Positions 47,754 to 59,173 of a stretch of DNA of 64,000 nt are shown here, in pieces. The stretch comes from Selaginella moellendorffii (lineage: Eukaryota > Streptophyta > Lycopodiopsida > Selaginellales > Selaginellaceae). Both the position numbers and the translations under genes were made by a program. Positions within the stretch are counted from its first letter, which is position 1; the number at the start of each line of letters is the position of its first letter. The DNA lies in the NCBI RefSeq assembly GCF_000143415.4, contig NW_003314303.1:1115322-1179321 (forward strand), in the 5' to 3' direction. The notes under the pieces are model-generated. The model searched no databases. It was given only the letters and a program-made list of their open reading frames with translations, and was not told where the DNA came from.

Positions 47754-47880
47754 CCCAAATTTTAAACTCAAGAAGCAATAGTAGTCTTTGTAATTGTGGC
47801 TTACAAACATCGGTTCTCTTGAACAAAACGCAAAACGCGCATGGATGCTAGACCCACATTTTAGGGTTTAAGAGAGTTAT

Positions 47881-48486
47881 GGATTCCCAGGGTCTGGCCA
47901 AGTCGGTTTGTCAGCAAGCGGCATATGGTCTCGGAGAGGACGCTCGTCGAGGCGAGCATTCCAGATAAGATCTCCTGCCCCAAGCTTCTTCTCGTCTGTG
48001 GTTCATGGCTTGGCGGCCGCTGGGCTCGCCATGGGGCTGGATCCCAGAGCTCTGGAGCTCGACGTGAAGCGCTACAAGCTGCTGCTCTACGAGGCTGGAG
48101 GACACTTCAAAAGTTCCACAGGGACGGAGAAGGAAGCTGGGATGTTTGCAACAGTGATCGTCCAGCTCGCGGTCCGCCAGGGGCTGGAGTGCTCCAGCTT
48201 TGATTTCTCGCAAGGCAGCTCCAGCAACTACCTCTTGACGATCTTCTTTTGCGGCTGCGAGCACCAGCTCGAGGAAGTTACTGGCGGATCGAGGCTGTGC
48301 CTGGTTTTCAGCCTGGACGTGGACTTCATTTGTGTCTTCGCTGCCTCGAGTGAAAGAGCTTCTCTGGGAATGGGTCGAGAAAGGCGGCGGCGGCGTGGTG
48401 CAGATAGCAAACGCCCCCAGAAGATTGAACGCACCCCTGATGCAACTCGAAGCATCGATCTCTACTCTAGTTTTTTCCATTTCTAA
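47881..48486 (+). pseudogene. 2OG-Fe(II) dioxygenase-like gene remnant
   Basis: It starts MDSQGLAKSVCQQAAYGLGE, shifts frame to ERTLVEASIPDKIS, then shifts again to LELDVKRYKLLLYEAGGHF and TEKEAGMFATVIVQL. This order matches plant proteins with a prolyl-4-hydroxylase-like fold, in which the block after GGHF normally contains the iron-binding His-x-Asp just before TEKE; here it reads KSSTG. Frameshifts and loss of the metal ligands argue for a pseudogene. Part of the region stays open by chance for 192 codons. Confidence 0.65.
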
Positions 48487-48639
48487 GGCTTCGTGGCTTT
48501 GGCAATAGCGTGCGGCGAGGCCGAGGACTCAAGAGGGAGATGATGATAGCTACGATGACGATGACTATCCCCTTTATTCATATGCATACTTTCTCAACCG
48601 CGAGGAGTACAAGACGCTGGCTCACCAAGACTAGCCTCT

Positions 48640-48840
48640 CGTTTGCCGGGCTCAAGGGCCACGACCGAGAACTTTTCTCGCTGCGATCAAGGCTTGCGGC
48701 TGCTGCGCAGTGAAAGGGGAGGCTGTGGAGATCGACTCCCGGCTTCTCTGAAGAAAGGTATAGCGTTTTCCCTCGTCGACATGTACGCGAAATCGGCGAC
48801 GCGCAGATCTTTGGCTGCGTCGACAACGGTGAACATCATT
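48640..48840 (+). pseudogene. Scrap of the neighbouring PPR gene
   Basis: GAACTTTTCTCGCTGCGATC, AAGGCTTGCGGCTGCTGCGC, GATCGACTCCCGGCTT, GACATGTACGCGAA and TTTGGCTGCGTCGACAAC appear in the same order as in 52505-52790, but with deletions between them. It is a degraded partial copy of the PPR gene at 51778. Confidence 0.85.
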
Positions 48841-48857
48841 TAGGGTTTCAAGTCCCA

Positions 48858-49799
48858 ATGGATTCTCGTGAATACCATTCCCTGGGAACGACCCCACTGA
48901 TGTGCTTCATAGATGTTATAGAGCTCCTGGGGTTGCGCTTGTCAAGGCGCATGCAATTGATGGCCATGAGGTATTGCAAGCACTACAGCATGACATTGCA
49001 AGAATTGGTGTTGCGCCTCGATTCCACAGAGTTCGGTTGCGTCCACAACGATGAAGCGGCTTTGAAGTGGCTTGATTATGGGTTGGTCGAGGACAAAAAG
49101 AACGCGACCGATGAAGTGGAGGAAGTCGAAGACCTCCACGAGGCCGTAAGAGCAGTGATTATATCACAGCAAAGAGCCGAGCTGGAGCACAAAGACGAGG
49201 ATTACGGATCAAAGGTAACCAGGCTCATACACGATCATCAAGACAGCCTATACTTGGTCATGAAGACTCTGCCTGAACATCTTTCAATGCAGTGGGTATC
49301 TGCACTGGCCACTGTCGCAGAAGCAGAAATCCTTTTGGCGGCCGGTGATACAGACATATCGAGCACAGCGAAACTGAGGGACAAACTTGCCGAGTACAGC
49401 AGATGGGACATGAGATTGTGCAACCAAGGAGAGCAAGTTTTCCAGAGCTTGTTCCTCACACCAGTCTTGTTGGATGGTGCTCCAAGGGAAGTGGAAGCAG
49501 GGCCTTTATCGCACCAGCTGCTTTCTCCCGGAGCCTCTACAAGCCGAGTGCACACTTTGGAGCCGCCGTTCAGGAGGTCACAAGTCAGGCAGCTGCTGGA
49601 TGATGGAGCTTCTCCACTCAAGGAGAGGCTGGCGATTCTGGAGGATTTGGGGTTTTCTTATAGTTTCACAAATGAATTCTGGGATGTGTTCGAGGTTGGC
49701 AAAGTTTTTGTCCAGAAACAGCTCAGCGCACTTGAGAAGATCTACGAGCAATACAAAACAAAGACTAGCTATGGTCAAGCTGATTTGGTTTGGGAGTAA
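48858..49799 (+). CDS. Unidentified single-exon protein, 313 residues
   Basis: An uninterrupted frame from ATG 48858 to TAA 49799 with coding-like composition. It is predicted soluble and largely helical, rich in Leu, Glu and charged residues (for example TLQELVLRLDSTEF and VRAVIISQQRAELEH). No signal peptide or membrane helix is visible, and I recognise no family. It lies between gene scraps and an intact GMC enzyme, so a lineage-specific or captured gene is possible. Confidence 0.65.
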   Translation: MDSREYHSLGTTPLMCFIDVIELLGLRLSRRMQLMAMRYCKHYSMTLQELVLRLDSTEFGCVHNDEAALKWLDYGLVEDKKNATDEVEEVEDLHEAVRAVIISQQRAELEHKDEDYGSKVTRLIHDHQDSLYLVMKTLPEHLSMQWVSALATVAEAEILLAAGDTDISSTAKLRDKLAEYSRWDMRLCNQGEQVFQSLFLTPVLLDGAPREVEAGPLSHQLLSPGASTSRVHTLEPPFRRSQVRQLLDDGASPLKERLAILEDLGFSYSFTNEFWDVFEVGKVFVQKQLSALEKIYEQYKTKTSYGQADLVWE

Positions 49800-49954
49800 A
49801 GTAGTTTGTTAAGTTAAGATACAGATTATTTTTAATCATGAGAAATGCTTAGTAGTAAACATATTTTATCACATTAATTTAGCTTAGAATGCATCAGGTT
49901 TACCTGATTTTAAGTTGAACAACTCAATTAACTTAGGCGACCTACTAAGAAGTC

Positions 49955-51630
49955 ATGCGTAGCCACTTCTTCCCATTAGTTGTGCTAGCTCTACTTTCAG
50001 TTCCTGTGAATCTAACTCTGAACTTTTCATTTTTTGAAGAAGCAGCAAATGCCACATTCGTACCAGGAAGCTATGAGTACATCATTGTTGGAGGAGGTGT
50101 TTGTGGATGTGCACTAGCGGCAACTCTGTCGCAAAAGTCCAAAGTCCTGCTCCTGGAGAGAGGCGAATCCCCGTATGGAAATCCCGTGTTCATGAGAGAA
50201 GAGAATTCTGCATTGAGCATTCTGGATCAAGCTCATTCTCAAGGATTTTTTACCACAGATCTGGTACCAAATGCAAGAGCAAGAATCCTTGGGGGAGGAA
50301 GCTCTATAAACGGTGGCTTCATGACTCGTGCACCAAAGTCCGAGATCGACCGGATCGTGGGCTTGGATGACTACGCTCAAGTGAATGCATCTTATGAGTG
50401 GCTTGAGAACGGGATAGCGTCGCTGCCTCGGACTGGACCCTTTCAGACCGCTTACAAGAATGCGCTGCTTCAAGCTGGTGTCACGCCCGATAATGGTGAA
50501 ACTTACGATCATCTTCCAGGAACGAAGGTTGGAGGCACTCTCTTTGATGAGAATGGAACTCGGAGGCCTGCATCAAACTTGCTGCCTCTCTATGCGAATC
50601 TGACCAACGTCCAAGTCGTGATAAACGCTCTTGTTCAGAAGATCATCTTCTCAGGTAATTATTCAAGTTTTATAAGTTGCTTGAAACCCATGTGTTTTCG
50701 TTTCTTCTAAATAGGCTCTGGTACTCCAAGAGCTGTAGGTGTTCAAGTCATGGCCCGTTTATCCGGAAAAACGTTTGCTATTCTTCTCCGGAATTCATCC
50801 AAAAGTGAAGTGATACTCACAGCAGGTGCAATAGGCACTCCTCAGCTGCTGATGCTAAGTGGAATTGGTCCCAGAGACCACCTTCAAGCGAAGAACATCG
50901 AAGTGGTCGTGGATTCACCCGAGGTTGGAAAAAACATTGTTGACAATCCATCCACCAGAGTCTACATCCTCTCACCATCCCCAGTTGAAGTTTCTCTTAT
51001 CCAGAGTGTGGGAATCGATCCTTCTGGAACGTATTTCGAAGCGTTAAGTGGTACACAGCACAGTCCAACCGTTGTGGTCACGCAGAAGGTTGCTAACCCT
51101 CGCTCAAGCGGCGAGATCCAACTTTTAACTCTGAATGCTGATGATAATCCTCAAGTCACCTTTAACTACTTGAAAGACCCTGTTGATATGCAGACATGCG
51201 TGAGTGGAGCCAACACACTTGAAGAAGTTTTATTAACTTCCAGCTTCAGCCATTTCATTACTGGTCTTCAGCCCATGCCTTCTGGTGGCACTGTGGCTGC
51301 TCCAAATCGAAGGAATCCTTTACTGAAGCCAACCATCAACACAACTCTTGCACTATACTGTCAACTAAGTGTGGCAACCATGTATCATTACCATGGTAGC
51401 TGTAGAGTGGGAAAGGTTGTGGATCCTACTTACAGAGTTCTTGGGGTTGAAAAACTCCGAGTGCTTGATGGCAGCATGTTTGATTTCTCTCCAGGGACGA
51501 ATCCTCAGTCGACTTTCATGATGTTAGCAAGGTACAATTTTATTTCTCATTTTTATTCTTCGTTGTTTGATTTGAACTAATGAGTCGCCTTTGCAGGTAC
51601 ATGGGATTGGAAATGATTAAGCAGGCTTAA
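49955..51630 (+). CDS. GMC oxidoreductase (HOTHEAD / mandelonitrile lyase-like)
   Basis: Three exons (49955-50654, 50715-51531, 51597-51630) code 516 residues. A signal peptide covers about 1-22. The FAD-binding motif YIIVGGGVCGCALA is followed by LLLERGESP and the GMC signature GGGSSINGGF. The second signature GAIGTPQLLMLSGIGP and the C-terminal catalytic region MYHYHGSCRVG and NPQSTFMMLARYMG are present. Plant members of this branch include HOTHEAD, needed for organ separation and cuticle formation, and cyanogenic lyases; the substrate is not clear. Confidence 0.92.
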
Positions 51631-51777
51631 ATTTCATTGTGCTTTACTTGATTATACTTACTTAATACTCTGTAATATGCATCAACACATTCATTAACTA
51701 CGTTTGATATAATTGTCTTGGCTTAGCAGTAACACTGGTTAGTATGTTACGAATATTCTCTGTGGACTTAGGGCTTT

Positions 51778-53562
51778 ATGATCGCTCGCGCTAGCAATGC
51801 GCTGCCGGTCCAGGCGCGCGATGGGCGCGGCGACAGGGCGGAGATTCTCGCGGCATTGAAGGAGTGCGCCAAGCGCAAGGATCTAGCGCGGGGAAAGAGG
51901 ATCCACGCGGCGGCGGTGGAATGCGGCCTGGATTCCGACCTGTTCGTGGGATCTAGCCTGGTGAGCATGTACTCCAGGTGTGGCAGCGTCGCTAGATCGC
52001 GCATGGTCTTCGATGCTATGGAATTTCTGGACAGGGTATCCTGGAATTCTCTGGTGCTGGGCTATGCGGAGAATGGCGGGGGGGAGGTTGCGTTGAAGCT
52101 CTTCCTGGCGATGCAAGACGAGGGGCATTGCTCGCCGGATTCCTCCACGTTTGTGGCAGCGATCAAGGCGTGCTCGTCTCTCTCAGAGAGGGAATCAGGG
52201 ATGGAAGTGGAAGGAATGGATCGAAGAATCAAGGTGGAGTCGCTGGAAAAAGGGATGAGAATTCACAGGCAAGCTTGGAGCAGTGGATTCGAGAGAGATA
52301 TCTTCGTTGCCAACGCTTTGATCCACGCGTATGCCAAGTGTGGGAGCTTGGTGGATGCCACCAAAGTTTTCCACGCGATGCCCCGGCGTGACGAAGTTTC
52401 TTGGAACGCATTGATGGTGGGAGCGGTGGACAATGGCGAGCCGGAGCTAGCCCTGCAGCTCCTGGTTTCCATGAACAGCGAGGGACGAGTAGCTCCCAAT
52501 CCGAGAACTTTTCTAGCTGCGATCAAGGCTTGCGGCTGCTGCGCAGTGAAAGAGGATGCCAAGGGGATCGACTCCCGGCTTGTCAAGCTTGCTTCTTTGG
52601 AGAAAGGTATGGCTCTCCATTCTTTGGCTTGCGAGAACAAGTGTGACTCCAGCGTTTTCGTTGCCAGCGCCCTCGTTGACATGTACGCGAAGTGTGGAAG
52701 CATCGCCGACGCGCAAAGAGTTTTCGACTCCATGCAAGATCGCAACGTCATCTCGTGGACGTCCATGATCTTTGGCTGCGTCGACAACAGCCAAGACGAG
52801 CTCGCTCTGGAGCTCTTCCGGCGCATGGTGGAAGAGAAGCGGTGTCCTCTTGATGCCTGGACTTTCGTGGCGGCTCTCAAGGCGTGCGGGAACTTGGCGG
52901 CGCTGGAAACCGGCCGAGAGATCCACGAGCAAATCCGGGACGCTGGACTGGAAAGAGAGGCCTCCATCGCCGCGACGCTGGTCGATTTCTATGGAAGGTG
53001 TGGAAGCATGGATGAAGCTCTCGAGGCATTCCAGCTAAGCTCGCAGGAGGATATGGTGGCCTGGACGGCCTTGGTCGCAGGATATAGCAGGCAGGGAGAC
53101 ACTCCACGAGTTCTGGAGCTCTTCCAGGCGCTGCTAGACAAAGGCCTTCGCCCAGACGTGATGATCTTCTCCTCGCTTCTCTCGGCTTGCAGCCACGCCG
53201 GCTTGGTCGATCTTGGCAAGCGTTACTTCGAAGAGATGAGCTCAAAGTTTGGGCTGGCTCCCGGGATCCATCACTACCACTGCGTGGTGGATCTTCTCAG
53301 CAGAAGTAACAGGCTCGAGGAAGCGGTGGCTATGGTGGCTAGGATGCCCTTTGAGCCGACACTGGTAACTTGGACGACCGTGCTCGCAGGGTGTCACAAA
53401 TGGAAGAACTCGATGGTGGGGAGAATGGCGTTTCAGCGTTTGATTGCTCTGGACAGGAGATTAGACTCGGCCTACGCTCTTATGGCGAACATCTATGGAA
53501 GTCTCGGGCTGTGGAGGGAGAGGCAAGAGATCCAAGCGATGAGAAGTATGAACGTTTTGTAG
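51778..53562 (+). CDS. PPR protein, PLS class ending at the E region
   Basis: One exon, 594 residues. Tandem PPR motifs run from about residue 20 to 520 (KECAKRKDLARGKRIHA, DLFVGSSLVSMYSRCGS, VSWNSLVLGYAENG, and the later WTALVAGYSRQG and LLSACSHAGLVD). The C-terminus reaches the E-type segment (TWTTVLAGCHKW, YALMANIYGSLG) but has no DYW deaminase domain. Such proteins bind organelle RNA and direct C-to-U editing with separate DYW partners, or act in splicing. It overlaps no neighbour; a broken partial copy lies at 48640. Confidence 0.93.
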   Translation: MIARASNALPVQARDGRGDRAEILAALKECAKRKDLARGKRIHAAAVECGLDSDLFVGSSLVSMYSRCGSVARSRMVFDAMEFLDRVSWNSLVLGYAENGGGEVALKLFLAMQDEGHCSPDSSTFVAAIKACSSLSERESGMEVEGMDRRIKVESLEKGMRIHRQAWSSGFERDIFVANALIHAYAKCGSLVDATKVFHAMPRRDEVSWNALMVGAVDNGEPELALQLLVSMNSEGRVAPNPRTFLAAIKACGCCAVKEDAKGIDSRLVKLASLEKGMALHSLACENKCDSSVFVASALVDMYAKCGSIADAQRVFDSMQDRNVISWTSMIFGCVDNSQDELALELFRRMVEEKRCPLDAWTFVAALKACGNLAALETGREIHEQIRDAGLEREASIAATLVDFYGRCGSMDEALEAFQLSSQEDMVAWTALVAGYSRQGDTPRVLELFQALLDKGLRPDVMIFSSLLSACSHAGLVDLGKRYFEEMSSKFGLAPGIHHYHCVVDLLSRSNRLEEAVAMVARMPFEPTLVTWTTVLAGCHKWKNSMVGRMAFQRLIALDRRLDSAYALMANIYGSLGLWRERQEIQAMRSMNVL

Positions 53563-53731
53563 ATAGTTGTTGCGCGAAAGTAGTGTTCTTTCAGCTATAT
53601 TGCTAGGAGGATTAGCGAAAACTCCCAAGAATTAGGCAAAGTTCTTGTCCGTCAACGATAGTCAAACTTTCTAGTCAGCAAGTCAACTTAAAGCCCAGCA
53701 ACTCTGGAAGAGCCCTAGAATTGCAGTGGCT

Positions 53732-56168
53732 ATGGCGCCCGCGGTCAGGGTGCTATGCGATCTCGCCAAGCAGAGCCAAGAGAATGCCGGCGTGGCGTGG
53801 CTGATTGGAGTCCCGTGGATGCCCTGGACGATCGTTTCCTCGATCCGCTGCCTGCGCTACAAGGATGGCGATCCAGATTACGCCGCTGAGGAAGGTAGGG
53901 TTCCAGGCACAGAGATTTCGGGGTGGATGATCCGAGAATTTGGCCAGGTGAATTGCGGATCCTTCTTCCCGGAGGGCTGGAAGTGATTGGAGCATTGCTG
54001 GTTGGATCGGATGCTGCAAAGGCGTGTGCTGTGGCCACGAAAATCCGGGAGGCGTTAAATCTGGTCTCATCGAACGATATTGTTGCTGCTACTCGATCCA
54101 TCTCTAGCGATGGCATTACGTTCTTCTCTCAGGCTCTACAACCGATCGAGCAATCTTCCTTTTCCTCGAAAGAGTTTTGGGAATCCACAGCGCTTCTTCA
54201 TTGTCAAGTCGAGCTTGGCCTTTCGATCTACACATCTTCTGGAACTTCCTCAGGTAGTTCGTCTAGACTTTTTTTCTCTTCTACTTTTCTAACTGTGTGA
54301 CATTAGATCTTAAGAAGCAGCTGGATGGGAAAATTAGAGACCTTGCCGAGAGTTTCACGAGCTCAACCACTGTATGTATTATGGAAGGATCGTCGAGAAG
54401 ATTTCTCGTTCGCTCTCAAGCTAACGAAGAGCTACAATCTGTGTTCCCAGATTCAGCGCTTTTCGACTCTTCGGTAAGCTTTCAAACACCATTTTGTAAG
54501 AACTCTGATGAGGTTTCTTTCCAGATACCACATCCTCTGGCTGTCAAGCTTTTGACGCAGCAAAGCAAGCAGACTGATCAAGTGATTGCCCCCGTTGGTC
54601 ATTACACTCCTTGTAAGTGGTGCCGGTTTGTTTATCCGGTTCTCATTTTTCTTACATAGCTGCAGAGGGAACCTTGCTACACACAGCCACGGTTTCCCTG
54701 GACGTGCTGTGCTTAGTTTCCAGGAACTCCGCCTTGCACAAAGCGATGAACACAATCACTCGTGCTCTGACGATTCAACTCGAATCCATTGGTAAAGCTT
54801 TGTCGGCAAGGAATACCAGTCTTCAGGTATGACTCGTGACTAGAGTAGAGAGCCATGCTTACTTACACGGACTATGTAGTTGCGCCCATATCATTTCAAA
54901 GTTCCCGCTAGCGTGCATCCTGTAACAGCCATCTTCGATAAGAACCAGCTTGAACGTGACTCTGGTGAGCTTTTATTACTTGCTTCAAATCGACTCACTG
55001 TCAAAGTGTGTGTTGTTATTGTAGTTGACCTCCGGAAAGCATTGCATTCTCGGCTCGGCTTGCCACTAGATCGTCCACTTTTTCGCGTTGCCAATGCATT
55101 AACTATCAGAGGGCCACAGTTCATCTCCAACAGGATTGATGGTCTGGCTTTACTTGTGTTCAAATCCGCGTTTGTAAGCACTTGGATTAAATTTTTCCAG
55201 GAAAGCGACTTTTGGATGTTCATCTCGGTCTTCCTCGTTGCGGGAGTGAGTTCTTAATTTGTATTATGTTCTCTGTTAGCTCACATCTGTTATTCATAGT
55301 TTCTGGTGGAGAAGTGAGTGTTATTGACGGCTCGTACGAGTACTATCACTACCTTCAGGATCGAATGGACGACAAAGTAAAAAAAAAAAATCTGCTTATT
55401 TTTTTTGCAACTCCCGTGACTTTGGATTGCTTGCTTTCCAGGGCTGGGGCTGCGCATATCGATCCTTGCAGACTATAATGTCGTGGTTTAGGCTGCAGCA
55501 TTACACTTCTATGAAAGAACCTTCTCACAGGTGTAATCATCAATGGTCAGCAACTAATGCTTTCTTTGCTTTTTACTTTGCAGAGAGATCCAGGCAACAC
55601 TTGTAGAAATAGGAGACAAGGAGCCTTCTTTTGTGGGATCTCAAGAATGGATTGGAGCGATCGAGTTAAGCTTTGTACTAGACAAACTTCTCGGGGTACG
55701 TGTTCACTACTCCAAAGCATGGCTCCTTTTTTGTTGTTTTCTTAATCTCTCATTGACTTGTTTGTTTCTGTGCAGGTGACTTCGAAGATACTAAGCGTCC
55801 GTTCTGGAGCAGATTTACCGGAAAAATGCCGGGAGCTTGCGGCACATTTCGACACGCAAGGCACTCCAGTTATGATCGGTACGCTTCAAGCATAGAATAT
55901 GATCTTTTCTCTCTATAACCAAGGAAGTTAAAACACAGGGGGTGGAGTCCTGGCATATACATTACTTGGCGTGGATTACAACGAACTTACTGGCGAGAGC
56001 GCTTTTCTTATTCTGGATCCTCACTACACGGGCGGAGAGGACCTCAAGACCATCCGGAATGGAGGCTGGTGTGGCTGGAAGAAGGCCGTGAGCGACACCG
56101 GCCGCGAGTTTTTCTTGCGCAACAAGTTTTACAACCTGCTGCTTCCACAGCGTCCTCAAGCTGTCTGA
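53732..56168 (+). CDS. UFSP2: Ufm1-specific protease 2 (UFSP2)
   Basis: Thirteen exons (53732-53894, 53948-54253, 54307-54473, 54525-54612, 54660-54826, 54880-54964, 55025-55141, 55201-55245, 55300-55376, 55442-55530, 55584-55695, 55776-55878, 55939-56168) join in frame to 582 residues. The C-terminal peptidase C78 domain has the catalytic GWGCAYRS (Cys409) and LDPHY (Asp533, His535). The enzyme matures UFM1 and removes it from ribosomes and other targets at the ER. ATG 53732 was preferred over an upstream GTG. The exon 7 donor (GATG|GTCTGG) is weak but needed for the frame. Confidence 0.93.
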
Positions 56169-57355
56169 AGTTTCAGGAAAGGTAAGTGCCAGTACGCTCT
56201 GGTATTTATAATTCTCATGCACGAGATCTTCGCGCAGGAAATCCGAGTGATCTGAGCCTGAGCGCATCAAACACAAGCAAGCATTTAAATCTTTTTTGTT
56301 ATCTGTTGCCGAAGCTCGTGAATGGTGGACATCGGAGTCACAAGTACGTGGATCAGCACTGGCTTAAGGTACTCTTTATATTTTTCTTTCTACGCATTGC
56401 GCACATGATGTTGAGTGATGGGCGATCCAGGCAGCGAGCGGGCGGAGCACGCGCACGATCGAGCAGCGAAGATCATCCATCTATCAACATATTACTTTTT
56501 GCTCGAAGCGCAACTTCACGATGTGTCTCGCAAGAACAACACAAAGGTTGGTGTCACTGTCGCAGCTTTTCGCTCACTTTGGAGGAGTGGTTTTTTCCAG
56601 TGGATGGAGTCGAGCTCACTCCATCCATCGCCAAGTTTCTACCTATGATTCCAATAACACTGATAATTTAAATCGCAGTTTGCCTCAGAGTTCTATCAAA
56701 AGCTTTTTCTTTGATGATGTTTTATATCGCTAGATTTTGTTAATCCTTTTCACGGGAATCCAATAACGGCCTATCAACAGAATCTCACGCCAAAGATCCT
56801 CGCGGGCTCGTAAAGAATATTCGTGCCGTGTGTGGCACCGCCACGTGCACGAATTTTCTGCCGACGGCCACCGCGCGTCCACCGCGGCCGCCGCTCGCGG
56901 TGGCGCTGGAGCGGGCACATGGCATACCACGTCGCACCGCGCGGGGCCTGGTTGTTTGTTGAGAAAGTATAGTACGCTCTTCGCTAGAACAGCCCTGGCT
57001 ATGGCGACGGCGAGGGGCGGTCGACCTCATCGCCACTTTGGCCACAAGAAGAGGGATTCTCCTCCATGACGATTTGCCGCTGCTCGATAGCGATCGACTC
57101 CTTCGATTGATTGCGAGATTTTCGATTCCCCGCGCACGCAGCGATCGATCGGGCGACGCCACTCTGTTTGTGTGTACCCGACGGCGATGGGCGATGGATC
57201 TTCTATCGCTCCTCCACTACCCACATTGCTTTTCGGGTGATCGCGGCGCGCGATAGCAGTGGATCTCCCGGGATTGAGCAAATCTCGCGAAGTGGAAGGA
57301 AGCGTTTTGGGGCCAATCTTGGATCCAAGAAGAAAGAACATAGGAAAACAGGGGA
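56169..57355. other. Spacer between UFSP2 and the membrane protein gene
   Basis: The first part (to about 56432) is the UFSP2 3' flank that was copied to 14945. The right part (56830-57355) is GC-rich with a short upstream ORF at 57001 (MATARGGRPHR start) and may be 5' UTR of the next gene. Confidence 0.6.
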
Positions 57356-59173
57356 ATGAGGGCAATCCTCTTCACGGAGGAGCTCATGGGTGTGGCACTC
57401 AAATTCTCCAAGAAATCCTCTTCCATCGGCAGCTTGTGGGTGTGGTGGGAGCCCGCGATCAGCAATTCTTCCACACTCGCCCCGGATTCCTCCTCCAAGA
57501 TCATCGCCAATCGCAAGCCCAGCTCTTCTTTCCATCGGCGAATCCAAACAGGGATCTCGCTGTGCTTCGCCACGCTCCTCTTCACCGCCCTCGTCTTCTT
57601 CCTCGTCTGCGCTCTCGATTCTTCCTTCGCAATCAAGAATTTCAATCACCCCTCTTCCTCGCCATCGCCATTCTCTTCTTCTTCTTCTTCTTCTTCCTCC
57701 TCGCGGCGGCAATCCAGGGCAGCGGCGATGCAGGGAATGGGAACGATCTTCCGGCCGGGCACCAGATCGATGAGCGAAATCGTCATCGCCCACGTCGAGG
57801 AGGATCTCCCCAGCCAAGAACTTCGTCTCTTCCTACGCAACCTCCTCCGGAGTGGATTGAGCGCCAGGGCCGACGTGGTGCTCCTCTTCCCTGGCGATCC
57901 GCGAGCTCCCGGCTATGCCGCGGTGGTGGAAGAGGAGATCGAGAACTTCAACAATCTCTTGCTCCAGAGTGGCTGCTCGATCTCTAACGCTAGCACTAGC
58001 TCTAGAATCGCGAATGGATCCATGGCGCTGGGTCCGAGCTGCCGGAGAGGATCTCTTCTCCTCTCCAATTCCAGCCTCAGCCCATTGAATCTGGAAGCCT
58101 TCGCGAGGGCCGAGGAGGAGGGGCGAGCTCGTGCCGAGTGGGCACTGGCCAGAGCGCTCAAGAATTCCTCCACTCCCGGATTGAGCGAGCAAGAGATCGA
58201 GGAATGGATCCAGCGGCGCGCCGGCAACTGGATCCCGCCGCTGGGATCGATCATGGGCTTCGACGTCGCGGAGCTGGAGCCGCTGGACACGCTCTCGGGC
58301 TTCATCGATCGCCCGCCCATCCAGCTCCGGCGATGGCTGTGCTACCAGATGCTCCTGGGGATGGCGCGGCAGCACCAGCGCTACCGCCAGGTGATGATCG
58401 CGCAGGCCAAAGGAGTGTTCTTGCTGGGCGATTCGCTGCTGGCCATCGCACGGCGCCGCAAGGACAGCCGCGCGCTAGTGCTCGTCACCGAGGATCGGAC
58501 GTGGCTGGAGGAGGCCACCGCTAATCCCGGAAGGAGCTCTTCGGCGGCGAGAGAGATTCTCTCCAGCGGTAGCGGCGAGGAGGAGGAGGAGGAAGCGGCG
58601 CCGCCACAGCTTGATAAGCGGAAGAGGGCGTACGGACCCCGGCTCCGGCGGCGGCGGCGGCGGGTCGGGCTGATCGAGGAGGTGTACGGGCGCCAGGTGT
58701 GGGGGGCGATAGAGCGCGAGGACAAGGCGGAGTGGGCGGTGGTGAGCAGCGCGGTGGTGGCGGGCGGGACGCGGGCGGTCCGCGCGCTGGCGGAGGCGGT
58801 GGCCACGGAGGTGGCTCGCGCCGCCATGATGCGGCGCAGCCGCCGCGCGTTTGGCGACCAGGCGGTGCTCAACTACGTGGTGAGGAGGAATGTCAACGTT
58901 TTGGGGCGCAAGGTGGTGGAGCAGATGGTCTTCGTGGATGCCGGCGGCGGTGTTGGCGGCGACGCCGGCGTCGTCCGGGTGGTGACGGGCGGTACGGTGC
59001 CCGAGCTCGGCGGTACCGCGCGGTACGACGTGCTGGTGGCGGCGGCGGGTAGTAGCGGGGAGCTGGCTAGGATCGTGGGGGCGGATTTGTGCTCGTCTCC
59101 GCGGGAGAGTGCTGTGTACAGTGATTGCCAACAAAGTAACAGCAGCGGTGATCGTGATCATCGGGATCAATAG
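57356..59173 (+). CDS. Membrane-anchored plant protein of unknown function (DUF7780-like)
   Basis: A single-exon frame of 605 residues. A Met at 11 (ATG 57386, MGVALKFSKKSS) may be the true start. One membrane helix (about 69-87, SLCFATLLFTALVFFLVCAL) follows a basic stretch, giving a type II anchor. A Ser-rich stalk comes next, then a luminal-type domain with VVLLFPGDPRAPGYAAVVEEE, IMGFDVAELEPL and VLLVTED-like LVLVTEDRTWL. The last third is very GC-rich (Ala, Arg, Gly). It resembles a plant-specific family of unknown function; the family name is from memory and uncertain. Confidence 0.75.
   Translation: MRAILFTEELMGVALKFSKKSSSIGSLWVWWEPAISNSSTLAPDSSSKIIANRKPSSSFHRRIQTGISLCFATLLFTALVFFLVCALDSSFAIKNFNHPSSSPSPFSSSSSSSSSSRRQSRAAAMQGMGTIFRPGTRSMSEIVIAHVEEDLPSQELRLFLRNLLRSGLSARADVVLLFPGDPRAPGYAAVVEEEIENFNNLLLQSGCSISNASTSSRIANGSMALGPSCRRGSLLLSNSSLSPLNLEAFARAEEEGRARAEWALARALKNSSTPGLSEQEIEEWIQRRAGNWIPPLGSIMGFDVAELEPLDTLSGFIDRPPIQLRRWLCYQMLLGMARQHQRYRQVMIAQAKGVFLLGDSLLAIARRRKDSRALVLVTEDRTWLEEATANPGRSSSAAREILSSGSGEEEEEEAAPPQLDKRKRAYGPRLRRRRRRVGLIEEVYGRQVWGAIEREDKAEWAVVSSAVVAGGTRAVRALAEAVATEVARAAMMRRSRRAFGDQAVLNYVVRRNVNVLGRKVVEQMVFVDAGGGVGGDAGVVRVVTGGTVPELGGTARYDVLVAAAGSSGELARIVGADLCSSPRESAVYSDCQQSNSSGDRDHRDQ

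Noticed and set aside
47911-48480. Minus-strand ORF of 189 codons over the dioxygenase remnant
   Set aside because: No domain in this frame; the plus strand explains the conserved blocks.
57203-57817. Minus-strand ORF of 204 codons
   Set aside because: It overlaps the 5' end of the membrane protein gene on the other strand; low complexity and no family.
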